Position numbers and translations under genes: made by a program | Notes under the pieces: generated by a model | The model's input: the letters and a program-made list of their open reading frames with translations, nothing else | Database searches by the model: none | Told to the model about the DNA's origin: nothing | Assembly (NCBI GenBank): GCA_964558665.1 | Contig: CAZLFA010000028.1 | Coordinates: forward strand, 1 to 45,124 | From: CAZLFA01 sp964558665 | Lineage (GTDB): Bacteria > Desulfobacterota > Syntrophia > Syntrophales > PHBD01 | Length of the DNA stretch: 45,124 nucleotides | Direction of reading: 5' to 3' | In this document: positions 1 to 8,239 of the stretch, piece by piece | Position numbering within the stretch: position 1 is the first letter of the stretch | How the letters are laid out: the number at the start of each line of letters is the position of its first letter

Positions 1-136
1 CGGCCTTCTTCCTGATCTCCGGGGTGTATTTCTCGTGCTCGTCGCACTCCTTCGAGACCGGCGTAAACTCCGCCGCCGCAAACTTGTATGCCATATCCTT
101 CAACATCTTCAATTCTTCGGTCAAATCAAAATCCAT
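1..136 (-). CDS. Acyl-CoA dehydrogenase, N-terminal fragment (runs off window)
   Basis: Only the first 45 codons are in the window; the gene continues past position 1. The start ATG (134-136) is preceded by AAGGAG at a good distance. The visible protein begins MDFDLTEELKMLKDMAYKFA and continues with a helix ending in DEHEKYTPEIRKKA. This is the usual opening helix of FAD-dependent acyl-CoA dehydrogenases, where an acidic, hydrophobic start is followed by a kFa..E..P pattern. Such enzymes introduce the alpha-beta double bond in acyl-CoA oxidation and pass electrons to ETF. It lies about 55 bp downstream of the acyl-CoA ligase on the same strand, so the two are probably co-transcribed for fatty-acid or related acid degradation. 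Substrate length cannot be judged. The family assignment rests on the N-terminus alone. Confidence 0.75.
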   Translation of the reverse strand, partial: MDFDLTEELKMLKDMAYKFAAAEFTPVSKECDEHEKYTPEIRKKA

Positions 137-192
137 GCTTTATCTCCTTGCGATTTAATGATGTTTAAATTAACAGCCGTTCCGTTTGACGT

Positions 193-1833
193 TTAACTGT
201 ATGTCTTTCTCAGTTCAATCTTGTTGATCTTGCCGACACTGGTTTTCGGTATGGCCTCAACAAACATGATCTTGTCGGGTACGCCGTATTTGGGGATACG
301 TCCTTCTTCGGCAAATTTCATCAGGAAGCTTATGACTTCATCCTCTTTGACCTTGTCCTTGAAATCGGGCTTTACCACGACCACGATGAAGGGACGTTCA
401 CCCCATTTGGGGTCGGGTATACCTATTGCGGCGGCTTCCATAACGGCAGGGTGCTGGCTCACGAGGTTTTCCAACTCCAGCGATGATATCCACTCACCGC
501 CTGTTTTGATAACATCTTTTATCCGGTCGGTTATCTGGATGTATCCTTCTGTGTCTCTGTAAGCAACATCTCCCGTGTGGAGCCAGCCGTCACGCCAGAG
601 TTCCTTCGTTCTATCAGGTTCCTTAAAGTATCCGTCTGTAAGCCAGGGCGATCTCAGGCACAGCTCCCCGGTAGTTACGCCGTCATGGGGCAGTTCCTTT
701 CCGGTCGGGTCCATTATCCTGGCATAGACAAGCGGAACCGGGAATCCGGTCATAATCTGCCTGTCAAGCTGTTTTTCACCCTCCAAGCCCATCATTTCCG
801 GCTTCAGCGTTCCGAGAGAGATTATAGGACATGTCTCGGACATGCCGTATCCTGCATAGATCTGAATGCCCAGTTCTGTTGCCGCCTGCGCCAACCCCTT
901 GGGCAGACGGGCGCCGCCGATGACCACCTTCCACTTCTTCAAATCAACCTTCTTGGCCACCGGACTTGATACCAGCATCTGAATTATTGTCGGCACACAG
1001 TGCGAAAATGTTACCTTCTCACTCAGGATCAGCTTAAGAAGCATTTCCGGCTCATAACGCCCGGGATATATCTGCTTGACTCCCAGCAGCGTGGCAACAT
1101 AAGGAACACCCCACGCATGGACATGAAACATGGGCGTAATAGGCATATAGATATCGTCCGAGCGGAACCTGACTGGTGAAACATAAGAGCTGAGCGCAAT
1201 CAGGCCCGACATTGTGTGCAGCATCAACTGACGATGGGAAAAGGTAACCCCCTTGGGCAGCCCCGTAGTTCCTGTAGTATAGAAGGTTGTCGCTCTGGTG
1301 TTCTCGTCAAAGTCTTCAAAATCGTAAGCGGCCGGAGAATCCTTGAGCATGGCCTCGTATTCGGCGTCAAAGGCAATCTTCGTCTCCGGCTTCTGATCAT
1401 CATCGGTAATGAGGACATATTTCTTAACGGTCTGCAGCTTGTCTTTGACTGCTTCCAGAAGCGGCAGAAAATCTTTATGGATCAGAACGACGTCATCCCC
1501 GGCATGATTCATTGTATAGAGAATCTGCTCGGGAGAAAGCCTCCAGTTCTGCGTGTGAAGGACTGCACCCATCATGGGGATGGCAAAAAAGCATTCGAGA
1601 TAACGATGGCTGTCATAGTCGAAGACACAGACCGTATCTCCCTTCTTCACGCCAAGCTTTGCAAGTGCCCCGGCCAGCCTGTGGATGCGCTCATTGAGCA
1701 TGCGGTAAGTTATTCTCAATTTGTCCCTATAGACAATTTCCTGATTAGGTGCAAATGACAGGGGGGTTTCAAGAATGTGCTTGATTAACAATTGATAATT
1801 GTAATTCTCGCCGGGTGCAAACTGTTTTCCCAT
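193..1833 (-). CDS. Acyl-CoA synthetase (AMP-forming fatty acid-CoA ligase)
   Basis: A 546-residue member of the ANL adenylating superfamily, full length for a medium/long-chain acyl-CoA ligase. It activates a carboxylic acid to acyl-AMP and then to acyl-CoA in the cytoplasm. Visible motifs are the P-loop-like TTGTTGLPKG (about 186-195), YGMSET (329-334, A5 motif), WLHTGD (417-422, with the Asp that binds the ribose), the hinge DRIKDVIKTGGEWIS (436-450), and the C-terminal TSVGKINK with the adenylation Lys near 535. The ATG at 1833 is preceded by AGGAGG 8 nt upstream. It sits between an acyl-CoA dehydrogenase downstream and a broken 3-hydroxyacyl-CoA dehydrogenase upstream, which supports a beta-oxidation role. 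The exact chain length is not predictable from the sequence. Confidence 0.93.
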   Translation of the reverse strand: MGKQFAPGENYNYQLLIKHILETPLSFAPNQEIVYRDKLRITYRMLNERIHRLAGALAKLGVKKGDTVCVFDYDSHRYLECFFAIPMMGAVLHTQNWRLSPEQILYTMNHAGDDVVLIHKDFLPLLEAVKDKLQTVKKYVLITDDDQKPETKIAFDAEYEAMLKDSPAAYDFEDFDENTRATTFYTTGTTGLPKGVTFSHRQLMLHTMSGLIALSSYVSPVRFRSDDIYMPITPMFHVHAWGVPYVATLLGVKQIYPGRYEPEMLLKLILSEKVTFSHCVPTIIQMLVSSPVAKKVDLKKWKVVIGGARLPKGLAQAATELGIQIYAGYGMSETCPIISLGTLKPEMMGLEGEKQLDRQIMTGFPVPLVYARIMDPTGKELPHDGVTTGELCLRSPWLTDGYFKEPDRTKELWRDGWLHTGDVAYRDTEGYIQITDRIKDVIKTGGEWISSLELENLVSQHPAVMEAAAIGIPDPKWGERPFIVVVVKPDFKDKVKEDEVISFLMKFAEEGRIPKYGVPDKIMFVEAIPKTSVGKINKIELRKTYS

Positions 1834-1891
1834 AATGAATCCTCCTTTTCTGCATTAAGATAATTGCCCTGATGGAATAACATCCATCACT

Positions 1892-1996
1892 TCACATAGT
1901 CCTATACGCTCTTGCCGGTCTTGCGGACGTATAGGCCCGCGCGATTCCGCTGCCCATCAATCCCGCTCCCGGCACACATACTTTCTTGATGTCCAT
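1892..1996 (-). pseudogene. Remnant of 3-hydroxyacyl-CoA dehydrogenase (N-terminus only)
   Basis: A 34-codon reading frame opens at an ATG (1994-1996) preceded by a strong AGGAGG. It encodes MDIKKVCVPGAGLMGSGIAR and then a non-homologous tail ending at TGA (1892-1894). The first 20 residues match the start of NAD-binding 3-hydroxybutyryl-CoA / 3-hydroxyacyl-CoA dehydrogenases, including the GxGxxG dinucleotide loop (GAGLMG). After that the expected AGYEV-like strand is missing in this frame; a +1 frame gives AGLYVRKTGKSV before another stop. I read it as the 5' end of a gene truncated by deletion and frameshift, left upstream of the acyl-CoA ligase. Its intact RBS means a short peptide could still be made. 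Confidence 0.6.
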
Positions 1997-2401
1997 ACGT
2001 TTCCAACCTCCTGTATTGAATATGTCGATTTACTATCCTCAAAGAAATGGCTGTCTGAAGGGCAAAAAACACAATATAAGGATTATAACACATCCGGAAA
2101 ATGGTTACAATCACATCATAACTCAAAAGGTCAACAGCAATGAATCCGTCACATAAATGTCTAACTGGTGCAAATCCGGAAACTCCTTATGTTGAAACTT
2201 TCGGTTTCCGGACGGAAACTAACTATGCTCGAAATATCAGCACGAGAAATACATAGGCATCTGTTTCATATGCGGAATGTCCAAATTGATATTGACATAT
2301 ACTTCGTCCTGTTTTATAGCCGAACAGCAATCGACTGGTCTCATGCGAAAGCGTGTATCGGTTATATCACAGGTTTCTTCAATCCACCTGATGTTGTCAA
2401 A
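1997..2401. other. Intergenic stretch between the dehydrogenase remnant and the GGDEF gene
   Basis: About 400 bp without a recognisable gene. The plus-strand frame of the downstream GGDEF gene stays open back to a GTG at 2168, but residues encoded upstream of 2402 look like no PAS, membrane or signal sequence. An inverted repeat of 9 bp, TCCGGAAAC (2175-2183) with GTTTCCGGA (2204-2212), lies here and could be an operator or 5' UTR hairpin. No clear sigma-70 promoter was identified. Confidence 0.4.
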
Positions 2402-3724
2402 ATGGCTGTGAAGAAGAAAAAGACCGTAAAATCAATAGACAAGGCAGACAAAACCCGCAATCCGCTGCTTCTCCTTGCCGATGGCGTTGCGAATGCCGCC
2501 ATATGCATCTACAGGAATGACCTGATCCTCTATGCCAGCCCCGGCATGGCCAAACTCACCGGATACAAAAGTGAAGAACTTGTCGGCAGCGTCATATGGA
2601 ACCTCGTTAACCCGGAATACCGAACTGCCGTGCGAGATCATTATGCAGCATGGCAGAACGGCGGTTCGGCGCCTCCGGTAAATGAATTCATTATAGACAG
2701 CAAAAACGGGGTTCCTTGCTGGATAAGCCTGAATGTCGGCCATACCGAATATGAGGATGAACCGGCGGTTATTGGGATAGCATATGACATCACCACTCAT
2801 AAGAATACCGTGCAGGCGCTTCTGGAAAGCGAAAGCAAATACAGGCAGTTGGTAGAGTCTGTCCAGGGAGGGATATGGGTTATCGACCATGATGCCAGGA
2901 CCACATACGTGAATCCGTGTATGGCGGCCATGCTTGGCTACAGTGTCGAAGAGATGCTCGGCAAGCATCTGTATTCCTTCATGGACGAAGCCGGCATCGA
3001 CATCTGCATGCGGAATCTCGAAAGACGGGAGCAGGGACTAAAGGAACAGCACGATTTTGAATTCCTGAGAAAAGACGGCAGGCGCATCTATGCCAATTTT
3101 GAGACATCCCAGATTATGGATGACTGCGGGAATAAAATTGGCACCATCGCGGGTGTTATGGATATCACCGACCGCCGGCGCACGGAGGAGATCATCATGC
3201 AGATGGCCTATCATGACGCCCTGACCGGCCTTCCCAATCGCAGGCTGTTCAAGGACAGGCTGAAAATGGCCATGGCTCATGCCAACCGCTACAAGGAAAA
3301 GGTCGGCGTACTGATGATCGACCTGGACCGTTTCAAGCGGATAAACGACACACTCGGGCACAGTGTTGGCGACATACTTCTTAAACAGGTTTCCGGACGT
3401 CTTCGCCAGCTTGTGAGAACAAATGACACCGTTGCCCGCATGGGCGGCGACGAATTTATGGTTGTTCTGCCCGAAATGTCGGATGGTAAAAGTGCCGGCT
3501 TGATTGCCCAGAAGATCATCGATTCTATGAAGGAACCTTTCATGTGCAACGATCACAAACTGATGATATCGACCAGCATCGGGATCGCTCTTTATCCATC
3601 AGACGGCAGGGATTGTGAACTGCTGATTAAAAATGCCGATGTCGCCATGTATGAGGCAAAACACAGCGGCAGCGACTCTGGCGCCTATCAGTACTATGCG
3701 CCAGAGGGAAGAACCGTCCAGTAG
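2402..3724 (+). CDS. PAS-PAS-GGDEF diguanylate cyclase
   Basis: 440 residues from the chosen ATG. Two PAS domains (roughly 12-130 and 140-260), each ending in the typical D-I-T-x-(R/H) linker (GIAYDITTHK, GVMDITDRR), precede a GGDEF domain (about 265-432). The active site GGDEF is at 348-352, with an RxxD product-inhibition site (RTND) five residues before it. It should therefore be a catalytically active, c-di-GMP-inhibited cyclase making c-di-GMP from two GTP, controlled by a signal sensed by the PAS domains. No EAL domain and no membrane segment are visible. The frame is open upstream to a GTG at 2168, but that part lacks homology. MAVKKKKTVK at 2402 is a more natural N-terminus, although no good RBS precedes it, so the start is uncertain. 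Confidence 0.9.
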   Translation: MAVKKKKTVKSIDKADKTRNPLLLLADGVANAAICIYRNDLILYASPGMAKLTGYKSEELVGSVIWNLVNPEYRTAVRDHYAAWQNGGSAPPVNEFIIDSKNGVPCWISLNVGHTEYEDEPAVIGIAYDITTHKNTVQALLESESKYRQLVESVQGGIWVIDHDARTTYVNPCMAAMLGYSVEEMLGKHLYSFMDEAGIDICMRNLERREQGLKEQHDFEFLRKDGRRIYANFETSQIMDDCGNKIGTIAGVMDITDRRRTEEIIMQMAYHDALTGLPNRRLFKDRLKMAMAHANRYKEKVGVLMIDLDRFKRINDTLGHSVGDILLKQVSGRLRQLVRTNDTVARMGGDEFMVVLPEMSDGKSAGLIAQKIIDSMKEPFMCNDHKLMISTSIGIALYPSDGRDCELLIKNADVAMYEAKHSGSDSGAYQYYAPEGRTVQ

Positions 3725-3792
3725 GGATACCCATACAGAAATCTTAACCCGGACACAGCATAATTCTTTTCAACACGCTTTCAATCAGGAAT

Positions 3793-4560
3793 TCAGGATT
3801 TAACAACCAGGATATCTTTCAGGCCTTGTGTGTCTTTCCTCAGGATAATGTCTTTCAGCTGTACAACAATCCCTTCATAAATGGAGACTGCTTCCTTAAT
3901 ATCAGGATTCCCGGTGATTATCTCTGCATAAAGCCCCGGGCTCTGATGAAACACCTTTTCCATCATACTCATTTTGGCGCGGAATATGGGGGTTGAATAC
4001 CTGTCCAGTTCTCCTGAATCGATCCCGGACCGTCGCAGTGCCAGCCCCAGACTTATTGTATTGATATGATTCAGCCCTTGAATCAGGGACATCATACGGT
4101 CATGATGGCCGGGGGTTGTTTCAACGACCCGGGCGCCGCTCCTTTCGAACGTTTCCAAAAGCCACGGAAGCCATTTTTGTCCCCGGCCCTGGCATATGAC
4201 GATGTTCTGATCGGTTAACGAACCGGCATCCGGTCCGAACAGCGGGTGGCAGCCAATCACCTCAGACGTCGAACATGCAAGCATCTCCCGTACCGGTTCT
4301 TCTTTCAGCGATGTAAAATCCATGAGAAGAGACTCTCTCTTCATGTGCGGTCCAATTTTCCTGATTGTCTCGACCGTCGCTTCAATGGGAACGCTGACGA
4401 CCACTACCGCGCATTTTCCGGCCATTTCATCCATACCGGGGCCGGTAGTCCTTCCCGAAACGTGCACTTCGTAATCAAGGCTCCGGAAATAATCCGCAAA
4501 CCATTTTCCGATACCGCCGGTGCCTCCGATGATGCCTATCCCGAAGCCTTTCATCTGCAT
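3793..4560 (-). CDS. tyrA: Prephenate dehydrogenase
   Basis: 255 residues. It oxidises and decarboxylates prephenate to 4-hydroxyphenylpyruvate, the tyrosine branch. The Rossmann loop GIIGGTGGIG is at the N-terminus. HPLFGPDAGS carries the conserved His of the prephenate dehydrogenase active site, and GHHDRMMSLIQGLNH begins the helical dimerisation domain. There is no chorismate mutase domain; that activity is supplied by pheA in the same operon. The longer open frame reaches 4644, but its first 28 residues only overlap aroC. The ATG at 4560, or the one at 4554 whose ATGA overlaps the aroC stop, gives the Rossmann fold a normal start. Last gene of the aro operon; no clear terminator was seen after it. 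Confidence 0.88.
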   Translation of the reverse strand: MQMKGFGIGIIGGTGGIGKWFADYFRSLDYEVHVSGRTTGPGMDEMAGKCAVVVVSVPIEATVETIRKIGPHMKRESLLMDFTSLKEEPVREMLACSTSEVIGCHPLFGPDAGSLTDQNIVICQGRGQKWLPWLLETFERSGARVVETTPGHHDRMMSLIQGLNHINTISLGLALRRSGIDSGELDRYSTPIFRAKMSMMEKVFHQSPGLYAEIITGNPDIKEAVSIYEGIVVQLKDIILRKDTQGLKDILVVKS

Positions 4561-5606
4561 ATTGCCCTCTGCCTCAACAGATGGTCCGCCAGAACGATTG
4601 CCGCCATTGCCTCGCATACAGGAATAATCCGCGGTATCACGCAAACATCGTGTCTTCCGGCCACAGTAATCGATACCGGCTCTCCCCGTTCATCCACGGT
4701 CTGCTGCGGCAGCGAAATTGAGGGAATCGGTTTGCAGGCAACTCTGATAATGATGTCCTCGCCGTTGGTAATGCCCGCCAGAATACCGCCGGCGTTGTTT
4801 GTCAGAAACCCTTCAGGAGAAATGGAATCGTTGCAAAGCGATCCCTTCATCCGTGCTGCCCCGAAACCGGCTCCGATCTCCACCCCCTTGACTGTTCCTA
4901 TGCTCATCAGCGCCTTGGCAAGATCGGCATCCATCTTGTCAAACACCGGTTCTCCCAGCCCCGGAGGGCAGCCGATGACAACAACTTCAACAATCCCGCC
5001 CAGCGTATCTCCCTTTTTGGCCGCGGCATTCAGTTTCTTTAACATCTTTGCGACTGCCCCGGTGTCGGGACAGAGCAGCGGGTTCTCTGCAATGGCGTCA
5101 AGATTTGCATCACGGGCAACAACACCGCCCAGTTCCCTTGTATAGGCTTTAATTCTGATATTCAGAGAAGCAATGACTTTTTTAGCAACTGCCCCCGCTG
5201 CCACGCGGGCGGCTGTTTCCCTCCCGGATGCTCTGCCGCCGCCGCGATAGTCGCGAATCCCATACTTCTTCAGGTAGGTATAATCTCCGTGTCCCGGCCT
5301 TAACACCTTCCTGAGACTTTCATAGTCCCTGCTGCGGACATCACTGTTGCGAATGAGAAGAGAAATGGGCGTGCCCGTCGTCCTGCCTTCGAATACACCG
5401 GAGAGTATCTCAACCTGATCGCCTTCGGCTCTCCTGGTTGCATGCCCGCCCTTTCCCGGCCTGCGGCGATCCAGCTCCTTCTGAATGTCTTCTTGCGTAA
5501 GTTCCATATCTGCAGGACAGCCGTCTATTATCGCGCCTATGGCCGCCCCGTGCGATTCTCCCCAGGTTGTAACCTTAAAAAGCTCGCCTATTGAATTTCC
5601 AGCCAT
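4551..5606 (-). CDS. aroC: Chorismate synthase
   Basis: 351 residues, the normal length. It converts 5-enolpyruvylshikimate-3-phosphate to chorismate using reduced FMN. Family signatures are plain: GESHG near residue 17, RRRPGKGGHATRRAEGDQVE, RPGHGDYTYLKKYGIRDYRGGGRASGRET (the FMN/EPSP-binding stretch), and DERGEPVSITVAGRHDVC near the C-terminus. The start ATG (5604-5606) follows GAGGT by 6 nt. The stop codon overlaps the start region of tyrA (ATGA), indicating translational coupling. It is the seventh and last step of the shikimate pathway encoded in this operon. Confidence 0.97.
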   Translation of the reverse strand: MAGNSIGELFKVTTWGESHGAAIGAIIDGCPADMELTQEDIQKELDRRRPGKGGHATRRAEGDQVEILSGVFEGRTTGTPISLLIRNSDVRSRDYESLRKVLRPGHGDYTYLKKYGIRDYRGGGRASGRETAARVAAGAVAKKVIASLNIRIKAYTRELGGVVARDANLDAIAENPLLCPDTGAVAKMLKKLNAAAKKGDTLGGIVEVVVIGCPPGLGEPVFDKMDADLAKALMSIGTVKGVEIGAGFGAARMKGSLCNDSISPEGFLTNNAGGILAGITNGEDIIIRVACKPIPSISLPQQTVDERGEPVSITVAGRHDVCVIPRIIPVCEAMAAIVLADHLLRQRAICR

Positions 5607-5637
5607 CAGCTACCTCTCTTGATTATCACAGACTGCT

Positions 5638-6162
5638 TCATCTCATCACGGCGCAGAGATGCTGACATATTCTCCCAGCAATTTCAACCATATCCTGCCT
5701 ATCGGTCTTAATGACAATGCCGGCAATCGACCTGTATACCGGCTCCCGTGCCGTGATGTTCTCTATCGTCTCCTCATGAACGCTTTTTCCTGAAAGAGAC
5801 GGCCTCTGTGTCGCGCTCTTGCCATCAGACTCAAGCCTGCTGATGATTGTCTCCGGCTCCGCCCTCAGCCAGACGAAAATGCCGTTGTCTCTAAGGCACT
5901 CAACATTCGCGCTGTCCATGACGGCACCTCCCCCCAAAGCAATCACACCCTCTTTGAAGTCCTTAAGCGACCTGACAACTTCACGCTCCTTCCTACGGAA
6001 TGCGTCCCAGCCGCTGGCATCTACTATCTCCGCTATTTTTTTCCCGGCGCTTTTTTCCACCATTTCATCCGTATCATAAAACGGCAGATGAAGCTCCTCC
6101 GCGACCAGTTTCCCGACAGAGCTCTTTCCCACACAGCGGTATCCCGTGAGAATAATTTTCAT
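5638..6162 (-). CDS. aroK: Shikimate kinase
   Basis: 174 residues. It phosphorylates shikimate at the 3-hydroxyl with ATP. The Walker A loop GYRCVGKSS is at 7-15, the shikimate-binding DTDEMVE is near 30-36, GWDAFRRKE carries a conserved substrate-binding Arg, VIALGGGAV is the Walker-B-like strand, and ATQRPSLSG is the lid with the ATP-contacting Arg. It starts 3 bp after the aroA stop, so the two are almost certainly translated together. Confidence 0.95.
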   Translation of the reverse strand: MKIILTGYRCVGKSSVGKLVAEELHLPFYDTDEMVEKSAGKKIAEIVDASGWDAFRRKEREVVRSLKDFKEGVIALGGGAVMDSANVECLRDNGIFVWLRAEPETIISRLESDGKSATQRPSLSGKSVHEETIENITAREPVYRSIAGIVIKTDRQDMVEIAGRICQHLCAVMR

Positions 6163-6165
6163 ATG

Positions 6166-7425
6166 TCAATACCATTTTTCCAGTTCTTTCCAGAAGCCTG
6201 GAAAGGATTTGCCTACACATGCAGGATTGGAAATGCTTATTCCCGGAACAATCAGTCCAAGTACGGCGAAGCTCATGGCTATACGGTGGTCGTTATAGGT
6301 TTCTATTTCCGCACCGTGCAGGTCTCCGCTTTCTATCACAAGGCCGTCCTTCGTCTCTTCGGCAAAGGCGCCCACCTTTTTCAACTCATTCACCAGCGCC
6401 GCCAGACGGTTGCTTTCCTTAATCCGGAGATTTGCGGCGTTTGTTATTACGGTCCTTCCATACCGGACGGCGGACAGAATCGCCAGTGTCGGAACCATGT
6501 CGGGCATATCCCCCATATCGAATGCATGATCACCCGCCGCAATATCCTTCCCCTCCAAAACGATTCCCTGATTGCTTCTTGTCACATTCATCCCCAGTTT
6601 TTCCATAATGGCAAGAATGCCGATGTCTCCCTGCCTGGTCACGGGATTGATATTTTCCACCCGGACGGTTCTCCGGCTGAGGGCGGCGGCAAGAAAAAAA
6701 TACGACGCCGAGGAAGCATCACCTTCGACAGCGTATGACCTTCCTGTATAGCGCTGTCCGCCGGGCACATTAAACATATTACCGGGGCCGTCGCTGACTT
6801 GAACGCCGAAATCCTTCATGGCGTCCAGGGTCATGCCGACATAAGGCCGGGAGGGAATATCACCTTCGATTTCCACAATGCTGTTTCCATCGCAAAGCGG
6901 AAGAGCGATAAGCAGCGAAGAGATATACTGGCTACTGTCAATATTTCTGAGTACGGCATGCCCCCCCCTCATCCCATTCGCGTGGATAGTTACCGGCGGA
7001 TACCCGCCATCATCCCTGGTTTCTGTTTTTACCCCCAGCAAATGCAGGGCATCCAGGAGCGGTTTGACGGGCCTTTCGCACAGACGGCTGTCGCCGCCAA
7101 GCACAAAGTCCCCGCAGCCAAGGGCGACAAGACCGGTCAACAGGCGAAGCGCCGTACCGTTATTGCCCAGATAAAGTTCCTTGTCAGGTGCATTGATCCT
7201 GCCGCCGGTGCCGATAATGCTGACCTTGCCGGCACCCACACTGATCTTTGCTCCCAGAAGGCGCAATGCTTTGATGAGGTGATCCGTATCGTCCGACTCA
7301 AGGCAGTTATGAAGTACGGACTCCCCTTCCGCCAGCGCTGCAATAACCAGCGACCTCTGCGAATAGCTTTTTGATCCGGGGATAGTAACTGTCCGGCTAA
7401 TATGCCTGATGGGTTTGATTTCCAT
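6166..7425 (-). CDS. aroA: 5-enolpyruvylshikimate-3-phosphate synthase
   Basis: 419 residues, typical of the bacterial enzyme. It transfers enolpyruvyl from PEP to shikimate-3-phosphate. Motifs are GSKSYSQRSLVIAAL (S3P/PEP-binding Lys, near 18-32), YLGNNGTALRLLTGLVAL (the glyphosate/PEP loop), QYISSLLIALP, and ESNRLAALVNELKKVGA with the catalytic Glu/Arg pair. The Tyr in GSKSYSQR and the NNGTALR loop vary from the Escherichia coli class I pattern (GSKSVSNR and GNAGTAMR), closer to class II-like enzymes. I cannot state glyphosate tolerance from this. The gene overlaps the end of aroE by 29 bp. Confidence 0.95.
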   Translation of the reverse strand: MEIKPIRHISRTVTIPGSKSYSQRSLVIAALAEGESVLHNCLESDDTDHLIKALRLLGAKISVGAGKVSIIGTGGRINAPDKELYLGNNGTALRLLTGLVALGCGDFVLGGDSRLCERPVKPLLDALHLLGVKTETRDDGGYPPVTIHANGMRGGHAVLRNIDSSQYISSLLIALPLCDGNSIVEIEGDIPSRPYVGMTLDAMKDFGVQVSDGPGNMFNVPGGQRYTGRSYAVEGDASSASYFFLAAALSRRTVRVENINPVTRQGDIGILAIMEKLGMNVTRSNQGIVLEGKDIAAGDHAFDMGDMPDMVPTLAILSAVRYGRTVITNAANLRIKESNRLAALVNELKKVGAFAEETKDGLVIESGDLHGAEIETYNDHRIAMSFAVLGLIVPGISISNPACVGKSFPGFWKELEKWY

Positions 7426-8233
7426 ATTTTTTCTCCAGCGCCCCTATTACAGCCTGTTTCATCAGCGTGCGCGGCGGTTCGATGCCGGTCCATATCTTTA
7501 TCTGATCCGCCCCCTGATTAACAAACATGTCCACGCCGGATCTGGCTTCTTTCCCCGCTGTCCCGGCATCACGGAGCAGTTTGGTACGAAGGGGGTTGTA
7601 AATGACATCGACAACCAGGTGATAATTGGCCGGCACTTCCCTGTCAACCGGCGATTCCTCTATATCCGGATACATGCCCACCGGCGTTGTATTGATGAGA
7701 CAGTCTGCCTGCAATGTGCTTATCTGTGACAGCGGATGATACCGGCAGTCAAATTCAGAGGCAAGCGACCTTGCTTTGGCTTCATTCCTTCCTACGACTA
7801 CAACTTCTCCACCCTCCTGTATGATGCCGAACACTGCCGCTCTGGACGTTCCGCCCGCCCCTAAAACAACAAATGTCCCGCCTTTGATTTCCATCGCCTC
7901 TTTAAGATCACGGACCAATCCGCTACAGTCGGTATTGTACCCGAGCAGCCGCCCGTTACTATTATGCACAGTGTTCACAGCACCAATGGCCGACGCCCTG
8001 TAATCGACTTCATCAAGGAATTTAATGATGTCTGTCTTGAAAGGTATTGTAACGCTTAGACCACTGATTTTCTTTTCCCGCACTTCCGCAACCGCGGCGG
8101 CCAAATCCGACACGCAACAGGCCTCGTATATTGCCGCCAGTCCCATCTCCGCATATACGGTGTTGTGCATCAGCGGTGACAGGCTCTGGCTCACCGGATT
8201 TCCAAATAATAAAAACCGCATCGGTTCGTTCAT
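7397..8233 (-). CDS. aroE: Shikimate dehydrogenase (NADP+)
   Basis: 278 residues. It reduces 3-dehydroshikimate to shikimate. The N-terminus GNPVSQSLSPLMHN contains the shikimate-contacting serines. IPFKTDI holds the catalytic Lys, GYNTDCSGLVRDL the catalytic Asp region, VLGAGGTSRAAVFGI the NADP loop, and GVDMFVNQGADQIKIWTG the C-terminal quinate/shikimate signature. The ATG at 8233 lies 6 bp after the aroD stop. The 3' end overlaps aroA by 29 bp in another frame. Confidence 0.96.
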   Translation of the reverse strand: MNEPMRFLLFGNPVSQSLSPLMHNTVYAEMGLAAIYEACCVSDLAAAVAEVREKKISGLSVTIPFKTDIIKFLDEVDYRASAIGAVNTVHNSNGRLLGYNTDCSGLVRDLKEAMEIKGGTFVVLGAGGTSRAAVFGIIQEGGEVVVVGRNEAKARSLASEFDCRYHPLSQISTLQADCLINTTPVGMYPDIEESPVDREVPANYHLVVDVIYNPLRTKLLRDAGTAGKEARSGVDMFVNQGADQIKIWTGIEPPRTLMKQAVIGALEKKYGNQTHQAY

Positions 8234-8239
8234 AAAATA

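Noticed and set aside
2168..2401. N-terminal extension of the first GGDEF protein
   Set aside because: The frame is open to a GTG at 2168, but the added 78 residues resemble no domain or membrane anchor, and MAVKKKK at 2402 is a more natural start.
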